Below, piece by piece: positions 16,776-24,745 of a DNA stretch of 64,000 nucleotides; within the stretch, counting starts at the first letter, position 1, and each line of letters opens with the position of its first letter. The notes below the pieces were generated by a model. It did no database searches. It was not told the origin of the DNA and saw only the letters and a list, made by a program, of their open reading frames with translations. Source of the DNA: Sphingomonas sanguinis (GTDB lineage: Bacteria > Pseudomonadota > Alphaproteobacteria > Sphingomonadales > Sphingomonadaceae). The stretch is taken from the NCBI RefSeq assembly GCF_019297835.1, contig NZ_CP079203.1:1027001-1091000 (forward strand), in the 5' to 3' direction. The position numbers were made by a program, and so were the translations under genes.

Positions 16776-18140
16776 ATGACCCCCTCCACCCCTGCCGGAA
16801 TGATGGCCTCGGCCAAGCCGCGACTGTCGCTGACCCGCATCCTGGAGATGAATCTAGGCTTCCTCGGCCTGCAGTTCAGCTTCGGATTGCAACAGGGGAA
16901 TATGGCGCCGATCTACAGCTATCTCGGCGCGTCCGAGGCGCAGATCCCGCTGCTGCAAATGGCCGGGCCGATGACAGGACTGCTGATCCAGCCGCTGATC
17001 GGCGCCATGAGCGACCGGACGGACAGTCGCTGGGGGCGCCGCACGCCCTATTTCCTGATCGGCGCGGTGCTGTGCGCACTGGGGTTGTTCTTTATGCCGC
17101 TGAGTTCGTCGCTGCTGATGGCGGTGTCGCTGCTCTGGATTCTCGATGCGGGCAACAACATCACCATGGAGCCGTACCGCGCCTATGTCTCCGACCGGCT
17201 GGATGGGGCGCAGCATAATATCGGCTTCCTGACGCAGAGCGCCTTTACCGGCTTGGCCCAGATGCTCGCCTTCCTCACCCCCTCGATCCTGGTCTGGGCG
17301 GGGATGAACCCGGATTGGGTCGACGGGCATAATATCCCCTATACCGCGCGGGTGGTCTTCATGATCGGCGCGGCGCTGTCGTTCATCACCATCGTCTGGT
17401 CGATCCGGCGGGTGCCCGAATTGCCGCTGACGCCCGAGGACCGCGCGCGCATCGCCGCCGCGCCCAAAGGTATCGGCGCCACGCTGAAGGAGATTGGCGA
17501 CGCGATCCGCGACATGCCGCTGCCCATGCGCAAGCTGGCGCTGATGAGCCTTTTCCAGTGGTACGCCATGATGGCCTATTGGAATTACGTCATCTATGCG
17601 ATCGGCCGCTCCGTCTATGGCACGGCGGACGCGACGTCCTCCGGTTTCCATGCCGCGGTGCTGACCAATGGCGAGGTCGCCGCCTTTTATAACGGCGTCG
17701 CCTTCGTCGCGGCCTTTGCGATGGTGCCGCTGGCCAAGCGGATCGGAGCCGCGCCGCTCCATGCCGCCTGTCTGGTCATCACCGGCATCGGCATGATGGT
17801 GATGCCGCACATGACCAGCAAGGCGATGCTGTTCCTGCCTGCGATCGGCATCGGCCTGGGCTGGGCGAGCATGATGGGCAACCCTTACGTCATCCTGGCG
17901 GGCTCGATCCCGCCCGAGCGGACGGGTGTCTATATGGGCATCTTCAACATGATGATCGTCATCCCGATGCTGATCTTCGGCGTGACGCTGCCGCTCTTCT
18001 ATCAAAACTGGCTGGGGGGCGATCCGCGCAACGTGTTGACGCTTTGCGGCGTGCTGATGCTGCTGGCCGCCGTCTCCGTCTACACCGTGCGCGCTCGCAA
18101 TGCGCAGGGGCTGCCGCTCGGCGCGGCCCCGCAAGCCTGA
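16776..18140 (+). CDS. GPH/MFS sugar permease (sucrose-transporter-like)
   Basis: 454 residues with twelve predicted membrane spans. The cytoplasmic loop after span 2 reads GAMSDRTDSRWGRRTPYF, the D-(S/T)-x-x-GRR-P pattern of glycoside-pentoside-hexuronide and SLC45/plant sucrose carriers. LDAGNNITMEPYRAYVSD in span 4 and its loop is also typical. It would import a disaccharide by proton symport across the inner membrane. GAGAGGA lies 7 bases before ATG 16776. The GH68 gene follows after 30 bases in the same operon, which points to sucrose. This parallels the suxC position of Xanthomonas sux loci. Confidence 0.88.
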   Translation: MTPSTPAGMMASAKPRLSLTRILEMNLGFLGLQFSFGLQQGNMAPIYSYLGASEAQIPLLQMAGPMTGLLIQPLIGAMSDRTDSRWGRRTPYFLIGAVLCALGLFFMPLSSSLLMAVSLLWILDAGNNITMEPYRAYVSDRLDGAQHNIGFLTQSAFTGLAQMLAFLTPSILVWAGMNPDWVDGHNIPYTARVVFMIGAALSFITIVWSIRRVPELPLTPEDRARIAAAPKGIGATLKEIGDAIRDMPLPMRKLALMSLFQWYAMMAYWNYVIYAIGRSVYGTADATSSGFHAAVLTNGEVAAFYNGVAFVAAFAMVPLAKRIGAAPLHAACLVITGIGMMVMPHMTSKAMLFLPAIGIGLGWASMMGNPYVILAGSIPPERTGVYMGIFNMMIVIPMLIFGVTLPLFYQNWLGGDPRNVLTLCGVLMLLAAVSVYTVRARNAQGLPLGAAPQA

Positions 18141-18170
18141 CACCATTACCCGATTTTTACCTGAGGTATC

Positions 18171-19298
18171 ATGACCGACACCCCTATTCCTGCCCATTGG
18201 TCGGCCGAGGCGCTGGCCGGGATCACTGCACAGGCCGATGCGCGCCTGCCGGTCTTCACCGCCGCCGATGTCGTGCAGATCCTGCCCGACCATGATTTCT
18301 GGGACATGTGGCAGATCGCCTATGCCGATGGCCGCACCGCGTTTTTCGGCGGGCGGAGCTGGTGGTTCTTCCTCGCGACGCCGCGCCTGTCCGACCCCGA
18401 AATGCGCCATGACGAAGCCCGCATCCGCCTGACCAGCTATGGCACGGACGGCTGGCGCGATCATGGCGTGACCTTCGCCGACGGCTTCACGCCGGGCAGC
18501 CGCGAATGGTCCGGCTCGGCGGTACTGGGCGAGGACGATACGACGCTGACCATGTATTTCACCGCCTCGGGACGGCGCGGCCAACCCCGCACTTTCGAAC
18601 AGCGTCTTTTCGAGACGCAGGGCCGCTTCATCGTCGAGGGCGAGGACGCCCGCACCGAAGGCTGGAGCGAGCCGGTCGAGAGCGTCGCGGCGGACGGCCA
18701 TCATTACATCGTCGCCAACCAGGCCGAGCCGGAAAAGGGCGGCATCAAGGGCTTTCGCGATCCCGGCTATTTCCGCGATCCGGCGGACGGCGCGGAATAT
18801 CTGCTGTTCGTCGGCTCGGCGGGTTGGGTCGAACAGGATATCGACGGCGTGATCGGCGTCGCCAAGCGCGAAGGCGACCGCTGGACCATCCAGCCGCCGC
18901 TGATCGAATCGCTGGGCGTCAACAGCGAGTTAGAGCGTCCGCACATCATCCTGCGCGATGGCCTTTATTACTGCTTCTGGTCGACCCAGGGGAAGCGTTT
19001 CGCTCCCAGGCTCGGCGCGCCGACGGGGCTGTATGCAATGGTCGCGGGCAGCTTTGCGGGGCCGTGGCGGCCGGTCAACGGCACCGGGCTGGTCGCGGGC
19101 AACCCGGTTGAGGAGCCGACCCAGGCCTATTGCTGGTGGGTCACGGGCGAAGGCGATGTCACCAGCTTCGTCGATTATTGGGGCATGGAAGGTCGCGACG
19201 CGAGCGGTGACGCCGCCCTTCGCCGCGCGCGGTTCGGGGGGACGGCGGCGCCGTGGTTCCGGTTGGCGTTCGATGGCGACCGGGTGACGATCGCCTGA
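18171..19298 (+). CDS. GH68 family enzyme (levansucrase/sucrose hydrolase-like), apparently cytoplasmic
   Basis: 375 residues forming one GH68 five-bladed propeller. The family's catalytic residues are all visible: nucleophile Asp45 in FWDMW, REWSGSA (111-117), transition-state Asp197 in FRDP, and acid/base Glu255 in ELERPH. GH68 enzymes cleave sucrose and transfer fructose to water or to fructans. There is no signal peptide, and at 375 residues it is shorter than Bacillus or Gluconacetobacter levansucrases (about 415-580). Coupled to a sugar permease 30 bases upstream (ribosome site GAGG before ATG 18171), it is best read as an intracellular sucrose-splitting enzyme. Zymomonas GH68 proteins also lack a classical signal, so export cannot be excluded. 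Confidence 0.9.
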   Translation: MTDTPIPAHWSAEALAGITAQADARLPVFTAADVVQILPDHDFWDMWQIAYADGRTAFFGGRSWWFFLATPRLSDPEMRHDEARIRLTSYGTDGWRDHGVTFADGFTPGSREWSGSAVLGEDDTTLTMYFTASGRRGQPRTFEQRLFETQGRFIVEGEDARTEGWSEPVESVAADGHHYIVANQAEPEKGGIKGFRDPGYFRDPADGAEYLLFVGSAGWVEQDIDGVIGVAKREGDRWTIQPPLIESLGVNSELERPHIILRDGLYYCFWSTQGKRFAPRLGAPTGLYAMVAGSFAGPWRPVNGTGLVAGNPVEEPTQAYCWWVTGEGDVTSFVDYWGMEGRDASGDAALRRARFGGTAAPWFRLAFDGDRVTIA

Positions 19299-19308
19299 CG
19301 GCTGGGCC

Positions 19309-19335
19309 GTTCCTCCCCCGCAGGGGGGAACGGTC
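19309..19335. terminator. Hairpin between convergent GH68 and LacI genes
   Basis: CCGTTCCTCCCCC pairs with GGGGGGAACGG with one bulged base and a short loop, filling the gap between the GH68 stop (19298) and the stop of the convergent lacI-type gene (19336). It resembles the terminal hairpin of family I repeats. A two-way terminator role is likely, though no T-run follows. Confidence 0.55.
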
Positions 19336-20385
19336 TCAGGCCGTTTCGCGCAGGATCAGCTCGGGGTCGAGCACCACCGACCCCGCCTCGCCGCCGCCGA
19401 TCCGGGCGAATAGCGCGTCGACCATGGCCTTGGCGCCCGCCGCGATATCCTGGCGAATGGTGGTGATGCGCGGCACCGCCTGCGCGGCGAGCGGCAGGTC
19501 GTCATAGCCGATGACGGGCAGCGTCTCGGGCACCGCGATCGCTCGGTCGGCGAGCACCCGCACCGCCGTCATCGCGATCATGTCCGACGCCGCGACGATC
19601 CCATCGATCGCGACGGTTCCACCGCCCTGCTCCAGCAACACGTCGATATGGGCGCCAATCTCCTGTTCCATCACATCGGAGGCGAGATGGGTGGCAAGCT
19701 GGAGCGGACCGCCGTCCAGCCCGGCCTCGGCCATGGCGCGCGCCAGGCCGTCATGGCGCTGGCGGATCTCGGGGGCGCTGATATCGCCCAGAAAGGCGAT
19801 ACGACGCGCGCCCCGTTGGATCAGTCGCTGGCCCGCCAGATAGCCGCCCTTGGCATTGTCGGTGCCGACCGCCGCATGGACCTGATCCGGCAGGTTGACG
19901 CCCCAGGCGACGAGCGGACGATAGCGGCTGGCGACCCGTTCGATCGCGTCATACTGGTTGGACTGGCCGATCAGCAGCACACCGTCGACCATGCCGCTAT
20001 CGACCACGCGGTCCAGCCAGTCGGGTGCGTCCGGGATGACGCGCGACAGCATCACGTCATAGCCGTTCTCCGTCAGCGCATCGGCCAGATGACCGAGCAT
20101 GGTCATGAAGAACGGGTCGGACAGATGCTGGCGCCGATCATGGCCCAGCGGAACGACGATGCCGATCACGCCGGTGCGGCGGGTTCGCAGGCGGCTGGCC
20201 ATCTGATTGGGGCGGAAGCCGTGCAGGTCGGCCAGCGCTTGAATCCGCGTCCGCGTCTCGGCATTGACCAGCGACTTGCCAGCCAGTGCGCGCGAAACGG
20301 TGCCGGGCGAGACGCCAGCCATCTCTGCCAGATCCGCGATCGTCCGCACGCGGCGACCGCCCCCTCCCGTGATATTGTCTGTCAT
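19336..20385 (-). CDS. LacI-family transcriptional regulator (sugar locus, copy 2)
   Basis: 349 residues from ATG 20385. Helix-turn-helix near 18-38 (TIADLAEMAGVSPGTVSRALAGK) with a recognition helix identical to that of the first LacI protein at 7028-8050, then the sugar-binding sensor domain ending YDDLPLAAQAVPRITTIRQD. The identical recognition helix predicts the same operator, which fits the shared word GCAATCGTTTG. The two could be duplicates that answer to different sugars. The reading frame extends 12 codons upstream to a TTG; ATG 20385 was chosen, although no strong ribosome site is present for either. The gene is convergent with the GH68 gene. Confidence 0.92.
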   Translation of the reverse strand: MTDNITGGGGRRVRTIADLAEMAGVSPGTVSRALAGKSLVNAETRTRIQALADLHGFRPNQMASRLRTRRTGVIGIVVPLGHDRRQHLSDPFFMTMLGHLADALTENGYDVMLSRVIPDAPDWLDRVVDSGMVDGVLLIGQSNQYDAIERVASRYRPLVAWGVNLPDQVHAAVGTDNAKGGYLAGQRLIQRGARRIAFLGDISAPEIRQRHDGLARAMAEAGLDGGPLQLATHLASDVMEQEIGAHIDVLLEQGGGTVAIDGIVAASDMIAMTAVRVLADRAIAVPETLPVIGYDDLPLAAQAVPRITTIRQDIAAGAKAMVDALFARIGGGEAGSVVLDPELILRETA

Positions 20386-20458
20386 ATGCGAATGGTAGCC
20401 AAAGCTTCGTGGCGCTAACAAGCAGGCAACGGAGTTTGCAGGCTTTTCCTCACATAGA

Positions 20459-20914
20459 TCAACGATATTCGCCGCTCACGTCGAATTTCAGACCATGTAG
20501 CGCTACCACATGCTTGCCCTGACATTGCGGTGCGCCGACGATCCGCATCCAGCGTGAGCCGCCCGGCGCCCGGATTTGCGCATCGATGGTGAAGCCGCGT
20601 CGATGCCGGATGGCATGGGCGCGTAGCCGCTTGACCGCCGACAGGGATTCGGATCGGTAAAGGGGCAGGACGCCAAGCCGCTCCAAAGGGCGATCCGGTT
20701 GCCAGTCGAAAAGACGAAAGACGCCCGTCGACCAGCTCAGGGTTTGGGACTCCAGATCGCAGGACCAGCGCCCGATGCCATGCGCGGTCAGCCACGCATC
20801 ATCGGTCCCCGCCGGTGTAAGGTCGGGAGAATCCGGACATCCTAGGTCGAAACGCAGTCCGCGTTCGAACAAGGGCCAGCTATGGTTCAGCGCGAGGGGC
20901 TCGGCTGGTTTCAT
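20459..20914 (-). CDS. Orphan single-domain PAS protein
   Basis: 151 residues. The middle part (about 40-145: GIGRWSCDLESQTLSWSTGVFRLFDW ... SRWMRIVGAP ... VVALHGLKFDV) has the beta-alpha-beta pattern of a PAS fold, the WSCDLxSxxLxWSxGVxxLFDW form usual in sensors of Sphingomonas. No kinase, cyclase or DNA-binding domain follows; the protein ends just after the PAS core, so it is either a stand-alone sensor or the remains of a larger one. ATG 20914 has GGAG six bases upstream. It lies 73 bases upstream of the second lacI gene on the same strand. Confidence 0.75.
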   Translation of the reverse strand: MKPAEPLALNHSWPLFERGLRFDLGCPDSPDLTPAGTDDAWLTAHGIGRWSCDLESQTLSWSTGVFRLFDWQPDRPLERLGVLPLYRSESLSAVKRLRAHAIRHRRGFTIDAQIRAPGGSRWMRIVGAPQCQGKHVVALHGLKFDVSGEYR

Positions 20915-20981
20915 AAGGCACTCCACGAAATCGCGGAGATGCTATGTCGAGAATCTTAATCCCGATTTAAATGTCCCACCT

Positions 20982-21099
20982 TTCCTACTCTTGCAAGGGA
21001 AGTGCAGACCGTCAGGTCTGACGGAGGAGTGTCACCCTCTCGATAACGGGACACCCCTCCACCATGCTGCGCATGGTCCCCATCCCTCTGCAGGGAAGG
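20982..21099. repeat. Family I multi-hairpin repeat, copy 2 (decayed)
   Basis: About 118 bases with the same order of parts as the copy at 2501: terminal hairpin TTCCTACTCTTGCAAGGGAA (imperfect), GTGCAGACCGTCAGGTCTGA, GGAGGAGTGTC...GACACCCCTCC, CCATGCTGCGCATGG and a closing CCTCTGCAGGG hairpin. Several mismatches in the outer stems indicate an older copy. It lies in the 213-base gap between the etfA stop and the PAS gene start. Confidence 0.75.
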
Positions 21100-21127
21100 A
21101 ATGTTGATTCGCGCGGAGCAGAAGGTT

Positions 21128-22057
21128 TTACACCTTCCCGGTCAGTTCCGGCACGACGGTGAACAGGTCGCCGACCAGGCCGATGTCCGCCACCTGGAAG
21201 ATCGGCGCGTCCTCGTCCTTGTTGATCGCAACGATGACCTTGGAGTCTTTCATCCCCGCCAGATGCTGGATCGCGCCCGAGATGCCGACCGCGACATAGA
21301 CTTCCGGTGCCACGATCTTGCCGGTCTGGCCGACCTGATAGTCGTTGGGGGCGTAACCCGCATCGACCGCCGCGCGGGATGCGCCGACGGCAGCACCCAG
21401 CTTGTCGGCGAGCGGATCGATCAGCGCATGGAACTGCTCTTCCGAACCCAGCGCGCGACCGCCCGAGACGATGATCTTGGCGCTGGTCAGCTCGGGGCGG
21501 GCATTCTCGGCCTTTTCCGCGCCGACGAAGCGGGACTTGGCGGCATCGCCGGTGGAGGCGACCGCCTCGATCTCGCCCGCGCCGCCTTCGGCCGCCGCCT
21601 TCTCGAAAGCGGTGGTGCGGACGGTCAGGATCAGCTTGGTGTCGCTGGTCTTCACCGTCGCGATGGCGTTGCCCGCATAGATGGGCCGGGTGAAGCTGTC
21701 CGGCCCTTCGACCGACAATATGTCGCTGATCTGCATCACGTCGATCAGCGCGGCGACACGCGGCGCGATGTTCTTGCCGGTCGTCGTCGAGGGCGCGAGG
21801 AAGGCGTCGTGATGGCCCATCAGCTGGGCGATCAGCGGCGCGACATTCTCGGCGAGCGCATTCGCGTACGCCGCATCGTCGGCGACATGGACCTTGCCCA
21901 CGCCGGCGATCTTGGCCGCCGCCTGCGCGACACTGTCGACGCCCTGCCCGGCGACGATCAGGTGCACCTCGCCCAGCTTGGCCGCCGCCGTGACGGTCGC
22001 CAGCGTGGCATCCTTGACGGCCCCGCCGTCATGCTCGACCCAAACCAGCGTCTTCAC
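21128..22057 (-). CDS. etfA: Electron transfer flavoprotein alpha subunit
   Basis: 309 residues, the normal EtfA length. N-terminal ETF domain, then the FAD-binding C-terminal domain with [39 protein letters not shown] (about 195-235) and the signature around [30 protein letters not shown] (about 265-295). EtfA and EtfB carry electrons from acyl-CoA dehydrogenases to ETF-ubiquinone oxidoreductase. The start overlaps the etfB stop by four bases (22054-22057), so the two are co-translated. The acyl-CoA dehydrogenase gene at 24746 supplies a likely electron donor. Confidence 0.97.
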   Translation of the reverse strand: MKTLVWVEHDGGAVKDATLATVTAAAKLGEVHLIVAGQGVDSVAQAAAKIAGVGKVHVADDAAYANALAENVAPLIAQLMGHHDAFLAPSTTTGKNIAPRVAALIDVMQISDILSVEGPDSFTRPIYAGNAIATVKTSDTKLILTVRTTAFEKAAAEGGAGEIEAVASTGDAAKSRFVGAEKAENARPELTSAKIIVSGGRALGSEEQFHALIDPLADKLGAAVGASRAAVDAGYAPNDYQVGQTGKIVAPEVYVAVGISGAIQHLAGMKDSKVIVAINKDEDAPIFQVADIGLVGDLFTVVPELTGKV

Positions 22058-22803
22058 TTGGCCACTCCCAGTGCTTTCAGTTTCTCGACCAGCTCGTCGA
22101 CCGAGCCGACCTTGACGCCCGCCTGGCGCTTGCCGGGCTCGGCGACGTGCGTGATCGTCAGGCGCGGGGCGACGTCGACGCCGTAGTCCCCGGCGGTCTT
22201 GGTCACCATCGGCTTGGACTTGGCCTTCATGATGTTGGGCAAGCTGGCATAGCGCGGTTCGTTGAGGCGAAGGTCGGTGGTGACGATCGCGGGGAGCGTG
22301 AGGGCCACCGTTTCCAGACCGCCATCGACCTCGCGGGTGACGTTCGCCGTCTCACCCTCGATCTCGACCTTCGAGGCGAACGTGCCCTGCGCCCAGCCGA
22401 GCAGGCCGGCCAGCATCTGACCGGTCTGGTTGTTGTCGCCGTCGATCGCCTGCTTGCCGAGGATGACGAGGCCCGGCTGTTCCTCCTCGACCAGCTTGGC
22501 GAGCAGCTTGGCGACGCCGAGCGGTTCGACCGGCTGGTCGGCGGTGATCAGCACCGCCCGGTCCGCGCCCATGGCCAGTGCGGTGCGCAGCGTGTCCGCC
22601 GCCTTGGGCTCACCGATCGAGACGACGACGACCTCGGTCGCCGCCCCCTTCTCCTTCAGCCGGATCGCCTCTTCCACCGCGATCTCGTCGAACGGGTTCA
22701 TCGACATCTTCACGTTCGCCAGATCGACGCCCGTCCCGTCCGCCTTCACGCGCGGCTTCACGTTATAATCCAACACCCGCTTCACGGGCACGACGATCTT
22801 CAT
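22054..22803 (-). CDS. etfB: Electron transfer flavoprotein beta subunit
   Basis: 249 residues, typical of EtfB, which binds AMP and forms the ETF heterodimer with EtfA. It begins [20 protein letters not shown] and contains [30 protein letters not shown] and the ETF-beta signature [37 protein letters not shown]. The frame is open much further upstream, but ATG 22803 has GAGAG upstream and starts exactly where EtfB homologs start. fadL lies 14 bases upstream on the same strand, so fadL-etfB-etfA form an operon. Confidence 0.97.
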   Translation of the reverse strand: MKIVVPVKRVLDYNVKPRVKADGTGVDLANVKMSMNPFDEIAVEEAIRLKEKGAATEVVVVSIGEPKAADTLRTALAMGADRAVLITADQPVEPLGVAKLLAKLVEEEQPGLVILGKQAIDGDNNQTGQMLAGLLGWAQGTFASKVEIEGETANVTREVDGGLETVALTLPAIVTTDLRLNEPRYASLPNIMKAKSKPMVTKTAGDYGVDVAPRLTITHVAEPGKRQAGVKVGSVDELVEKLKALGVAK

Positions 22804-22817
22804 GTCCACTCTCTCAA

Positions 22818-24125
22818 TCAGAAGCTGAAGCGGCCGCCGATCGACGCCACGAATGCACGTGCATTCTGCACCTGACCGTTGGTCAGGATCGGCGTCTGGA
22901 CCGCCGTTCCCGCATAGGCGGCGGTGCGGCGATCGATGCTGGCATTCGCGAAGTCGATATAGCTGCCCGCCGCATCCAGCGTGAAGCGCGGGGTCACCTG
23001 ATAGGACCCGCCGATCGAATAGTTCCAGCGGTTCGCATCGGGCACCCGCGCGTCGCGATTGCCGTTCTGGGTCGGCGTGATACCGCGTTGCGCGCCCGCA
23101 CGCAGGGTCAGGCGATCCGTGGCCGCGTAATCGAAGCCGCCCGCCAGCGAGAAGCTGTTCTTGTAATTCTCCGGGATGGCGGTGTTGATCGGCGCGCCCA
23201 GGCGGATCGCATCGAAATCGGCCCAAGTGAAGCGCACCGCCTGTGCGTTCAGCGTCAGCTTGTCGGTGGCGCGGAAGCGACCGGCGACGATGATCTGGGC
23301 GGGCGTGTAGAAGGTCGCGGTCGCACCATCGATCGTCCGGTTCTGCCCGGCGAGCGGGCCGAGCAGGCCGCCGACTTCCAGGCTGCCCTTCAGATTGTGC
23401 TTGATCCGCGACTTGTAGCTGATGCCGACCGTCGCCCAGTCATTGTGCAACTGGACACCCGCGGTCCATCCCAGATCCCAGCCATCGCCCTTCAGCCGCT
23501 GGAAGCCATCGGGCAAGGCCGAAGACAGGTTGGGCAGCGCGTTGCCCAGTTCGGCCTTGGTATATTGGACGTTCAGCGCGCCGCCGACGCGCAGCCAGTC
23601 GAGCAGCGCCACACCGACCGAGGGCTGGATATCGATGGTGCGCAGTTCGGTCTTCAGCGCGCTGTACCGCGCCCAGCTGGTCGCGTCATATTCGGTCGTG
23701 AAGCTGTAGGGCGACGTGACGGCCAGGCCGACCGCGACCCGGTCGTTCAGCGGAACGGCGACCGCCCCCGACGGCACGATGCCACGATTGATGGGGTCGC
23801 TCGACACCCGGTCGCCTCCGACCGGCTGGAAGGTCGGCTGGCCCGGACGACGGATCAGCGTGCCATTGTCGACGACATCGCCCTTGGGGATGATCGCCGA
23901 TGCACCCAGCACCGCCTCGCCGCGCTCCATCCCCGCGATCGCAGCCGGGTTCCACCAAAGCGACGAAGGGCCGGTATCGGCACCCTCACCCGAAAAGGCG
24001 CGACCCTGGCCACGGGTCGACTGTTCCTGAAGATAAAAGGCCTGGCCATGCGCCGCGCCCGCAAAGGCAAAGGACGACGAGACGATGGCGGTCGCCAGGA
24101 GCGGAGCCTTGAAGGACTTGGTCAT
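22818..24125 (-). CDS. fadL: FadL/OmpP1-type long-chain fatty acid outer-membrane transporter
   Basis: 435 residues. Signal peptide ([28 protein letters not shown]), then the N-terminal hatch of FadL proteins ([37 protein letters not shown], with the conserved NPAA motif), and a 14-strand beta barrel closing with an aromatic terminal strand SIGGRFSF. FadL lets hydrophobic acids diffuse through the outer membrane. ATG 24125 is chosen because GGGGAG lies seven bases before it. It is placed between the DUF2147 gene and etfBA on the same strand, in line with fatty-acid use. Confidence 0.93.
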   Translation of the reverse strand: MTKSFKAPLLATAIVSSSFAFAGAAHGQAFYLQEQSTRGQGRAFSGEGADTGPSSLWWNPAAIAGMERGEAVLGASAIIPKGDVVDNGTLIRRPGQPTFQPVGGDRVSSDPINRGIVPSGAVAVPLNDRVAVGLAVTSPYSFTTEYDATSWARYSALKTELRTIDIQPSVGVALLDWLRVGGALNVQYTKAELGNALPNLSSALPDGFQRLKGDGWDLGWTAGVQLHNDWATVGISYKSRIKHNLKGSLEVGGLLGPLAGQNRTIDGATATFYTPAQIIVAGRFRATDKLTLNAQAVRFTWADFDAIRLGAPINTAIPENYKNSFSLAGGFDYAATDRLTLRAGAQRGITPTQNGNRDARVPDANRWNYSIGGSYQVTPRFTLDAAGSYIDFANASIDRRTAAYAGTAVQTPILTNGQVQNARAFVASIGGRFSF

Positions 24126-24164
24126 GAGCATACTCCCCGGAAATTCTTCTGATTGCGTTACGGC

Positions 24165-24572
24165 TTAGCGGATACGGGTCCAGGTCTGGGTCTTGCACAG
24201 CGGCACGAAGACGCAGCCGCGCACCTTCAGCGTGTCGGCCCCTTCGGGCGTCAACTTCGCGCTATAGGTCTTGCCGTCCTCTGCGTTGTAGATGGTGCCG
24301 CCGTTCCAGGCCGCGCCGTCCTGCGAAAAGCCTTGCAGGATCAGCAAATTCTTGATCGGACGATTGCGTAGCTTGGGGTCTCGGTTGTTCCGGTCGGTCA
24401 GGTTAGGGTTGGTGCGCAGACCTTCCGAGGCCAGGATACGGCCGCACACCGAGGTGCCGCACTTCGTGATCTCGACAACGCCACCGCGCGTCTGGGTCTG
24501 CCAGCGGCCGAGCACCGAGTCCGCATTCACACCGGCCGCTGCAAGGGCCATCGCCGTCAGGGTCAACAACAT
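24165..24572 (-). CDS. Exported DUF2147 protein
   Basis: 135 residues with an N-terminal signal sequence (MLLTLTAMALAAAGVNA) and one DUF2147 lipocalin-like beta-barrel domain: DSVLGRWQTQTRGGVVEITKCGTSVCGRI, then NLLILQGF and GGTIYNAEDGKTYSAKLTP, ending RGCVFVPLCKTQTWTR. The cysteine pairs are typical. The function of the family is unknown, but it is often found beside fatty-acid genes or envelope stress genes. ATG 24572 has a purine-rich GGAGAAGAGG upstream. Only 39 bases separate it from fadL, so it is probably the first gene of the DUF2147-fadL-etfBA operon. Confidence 0.85.
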   Translation of the reverse strand: MLLTLTAMALAAAGVNADSVLGRWQTQTRGGVVEITKCGTSVCGRILASEGLRTNPNLTDRNNRDPKLRNRPIKNLLILQGFSQDGAAWNGGTIYNAEDGKTYSAKLTPEGADTLKVRGCVFVPLCKTQTWTRIR

Positions 24573-24652
24573 GCCTCTTCTCCTCTCCACCCCCGTTAGC
24601 CGGGGCCGGAGCGCCGGGCTTTTACCCGGTCGCTTCCGAATGTTTTCATTGC

Positions 24653-24680
24653 CCTATACGTCCACCATGTGACGCATAGG
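24653..24680. promoter_or_regulatory. Inverted repeat upstream of the DUF2147-fadL-etfBA operon
   Basis: CCTATACGTC (24653-24662) and GACGCATAGG (24671-24680) form an inverted repeat with 9 of 10 matching positions and an 8-base spacer. It lies about 80 bases upstream of the DUF2147 start. The left arm preceded by C is repeated exactly as CCCTATACGTC at 30075-30085, in the thiolase/fadD intergenic region. A fatty-acid regulator site is a reasonable guess. Confidence 0.5.
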
Positions 24681-24745
24681 ATAACAACACGTCATGCGTA
24701 CGATGCCGGTGCTAGGCAATCAAGCGCAACCGGCATCGCATCGCC

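Noticed and set aside
16854..18704. Long open frame on the minus strand opposite the permease and GH68 genes
   Set aside because: It spans two co-directional real genes on the other strand; no recognisable domain.
22804..23226. In-frame extension of etfB upstream into fadL
   Set aside because: EtfB starts at [10 protein letters not shown] with a ribosome site. The extension is a shadow of fadL.
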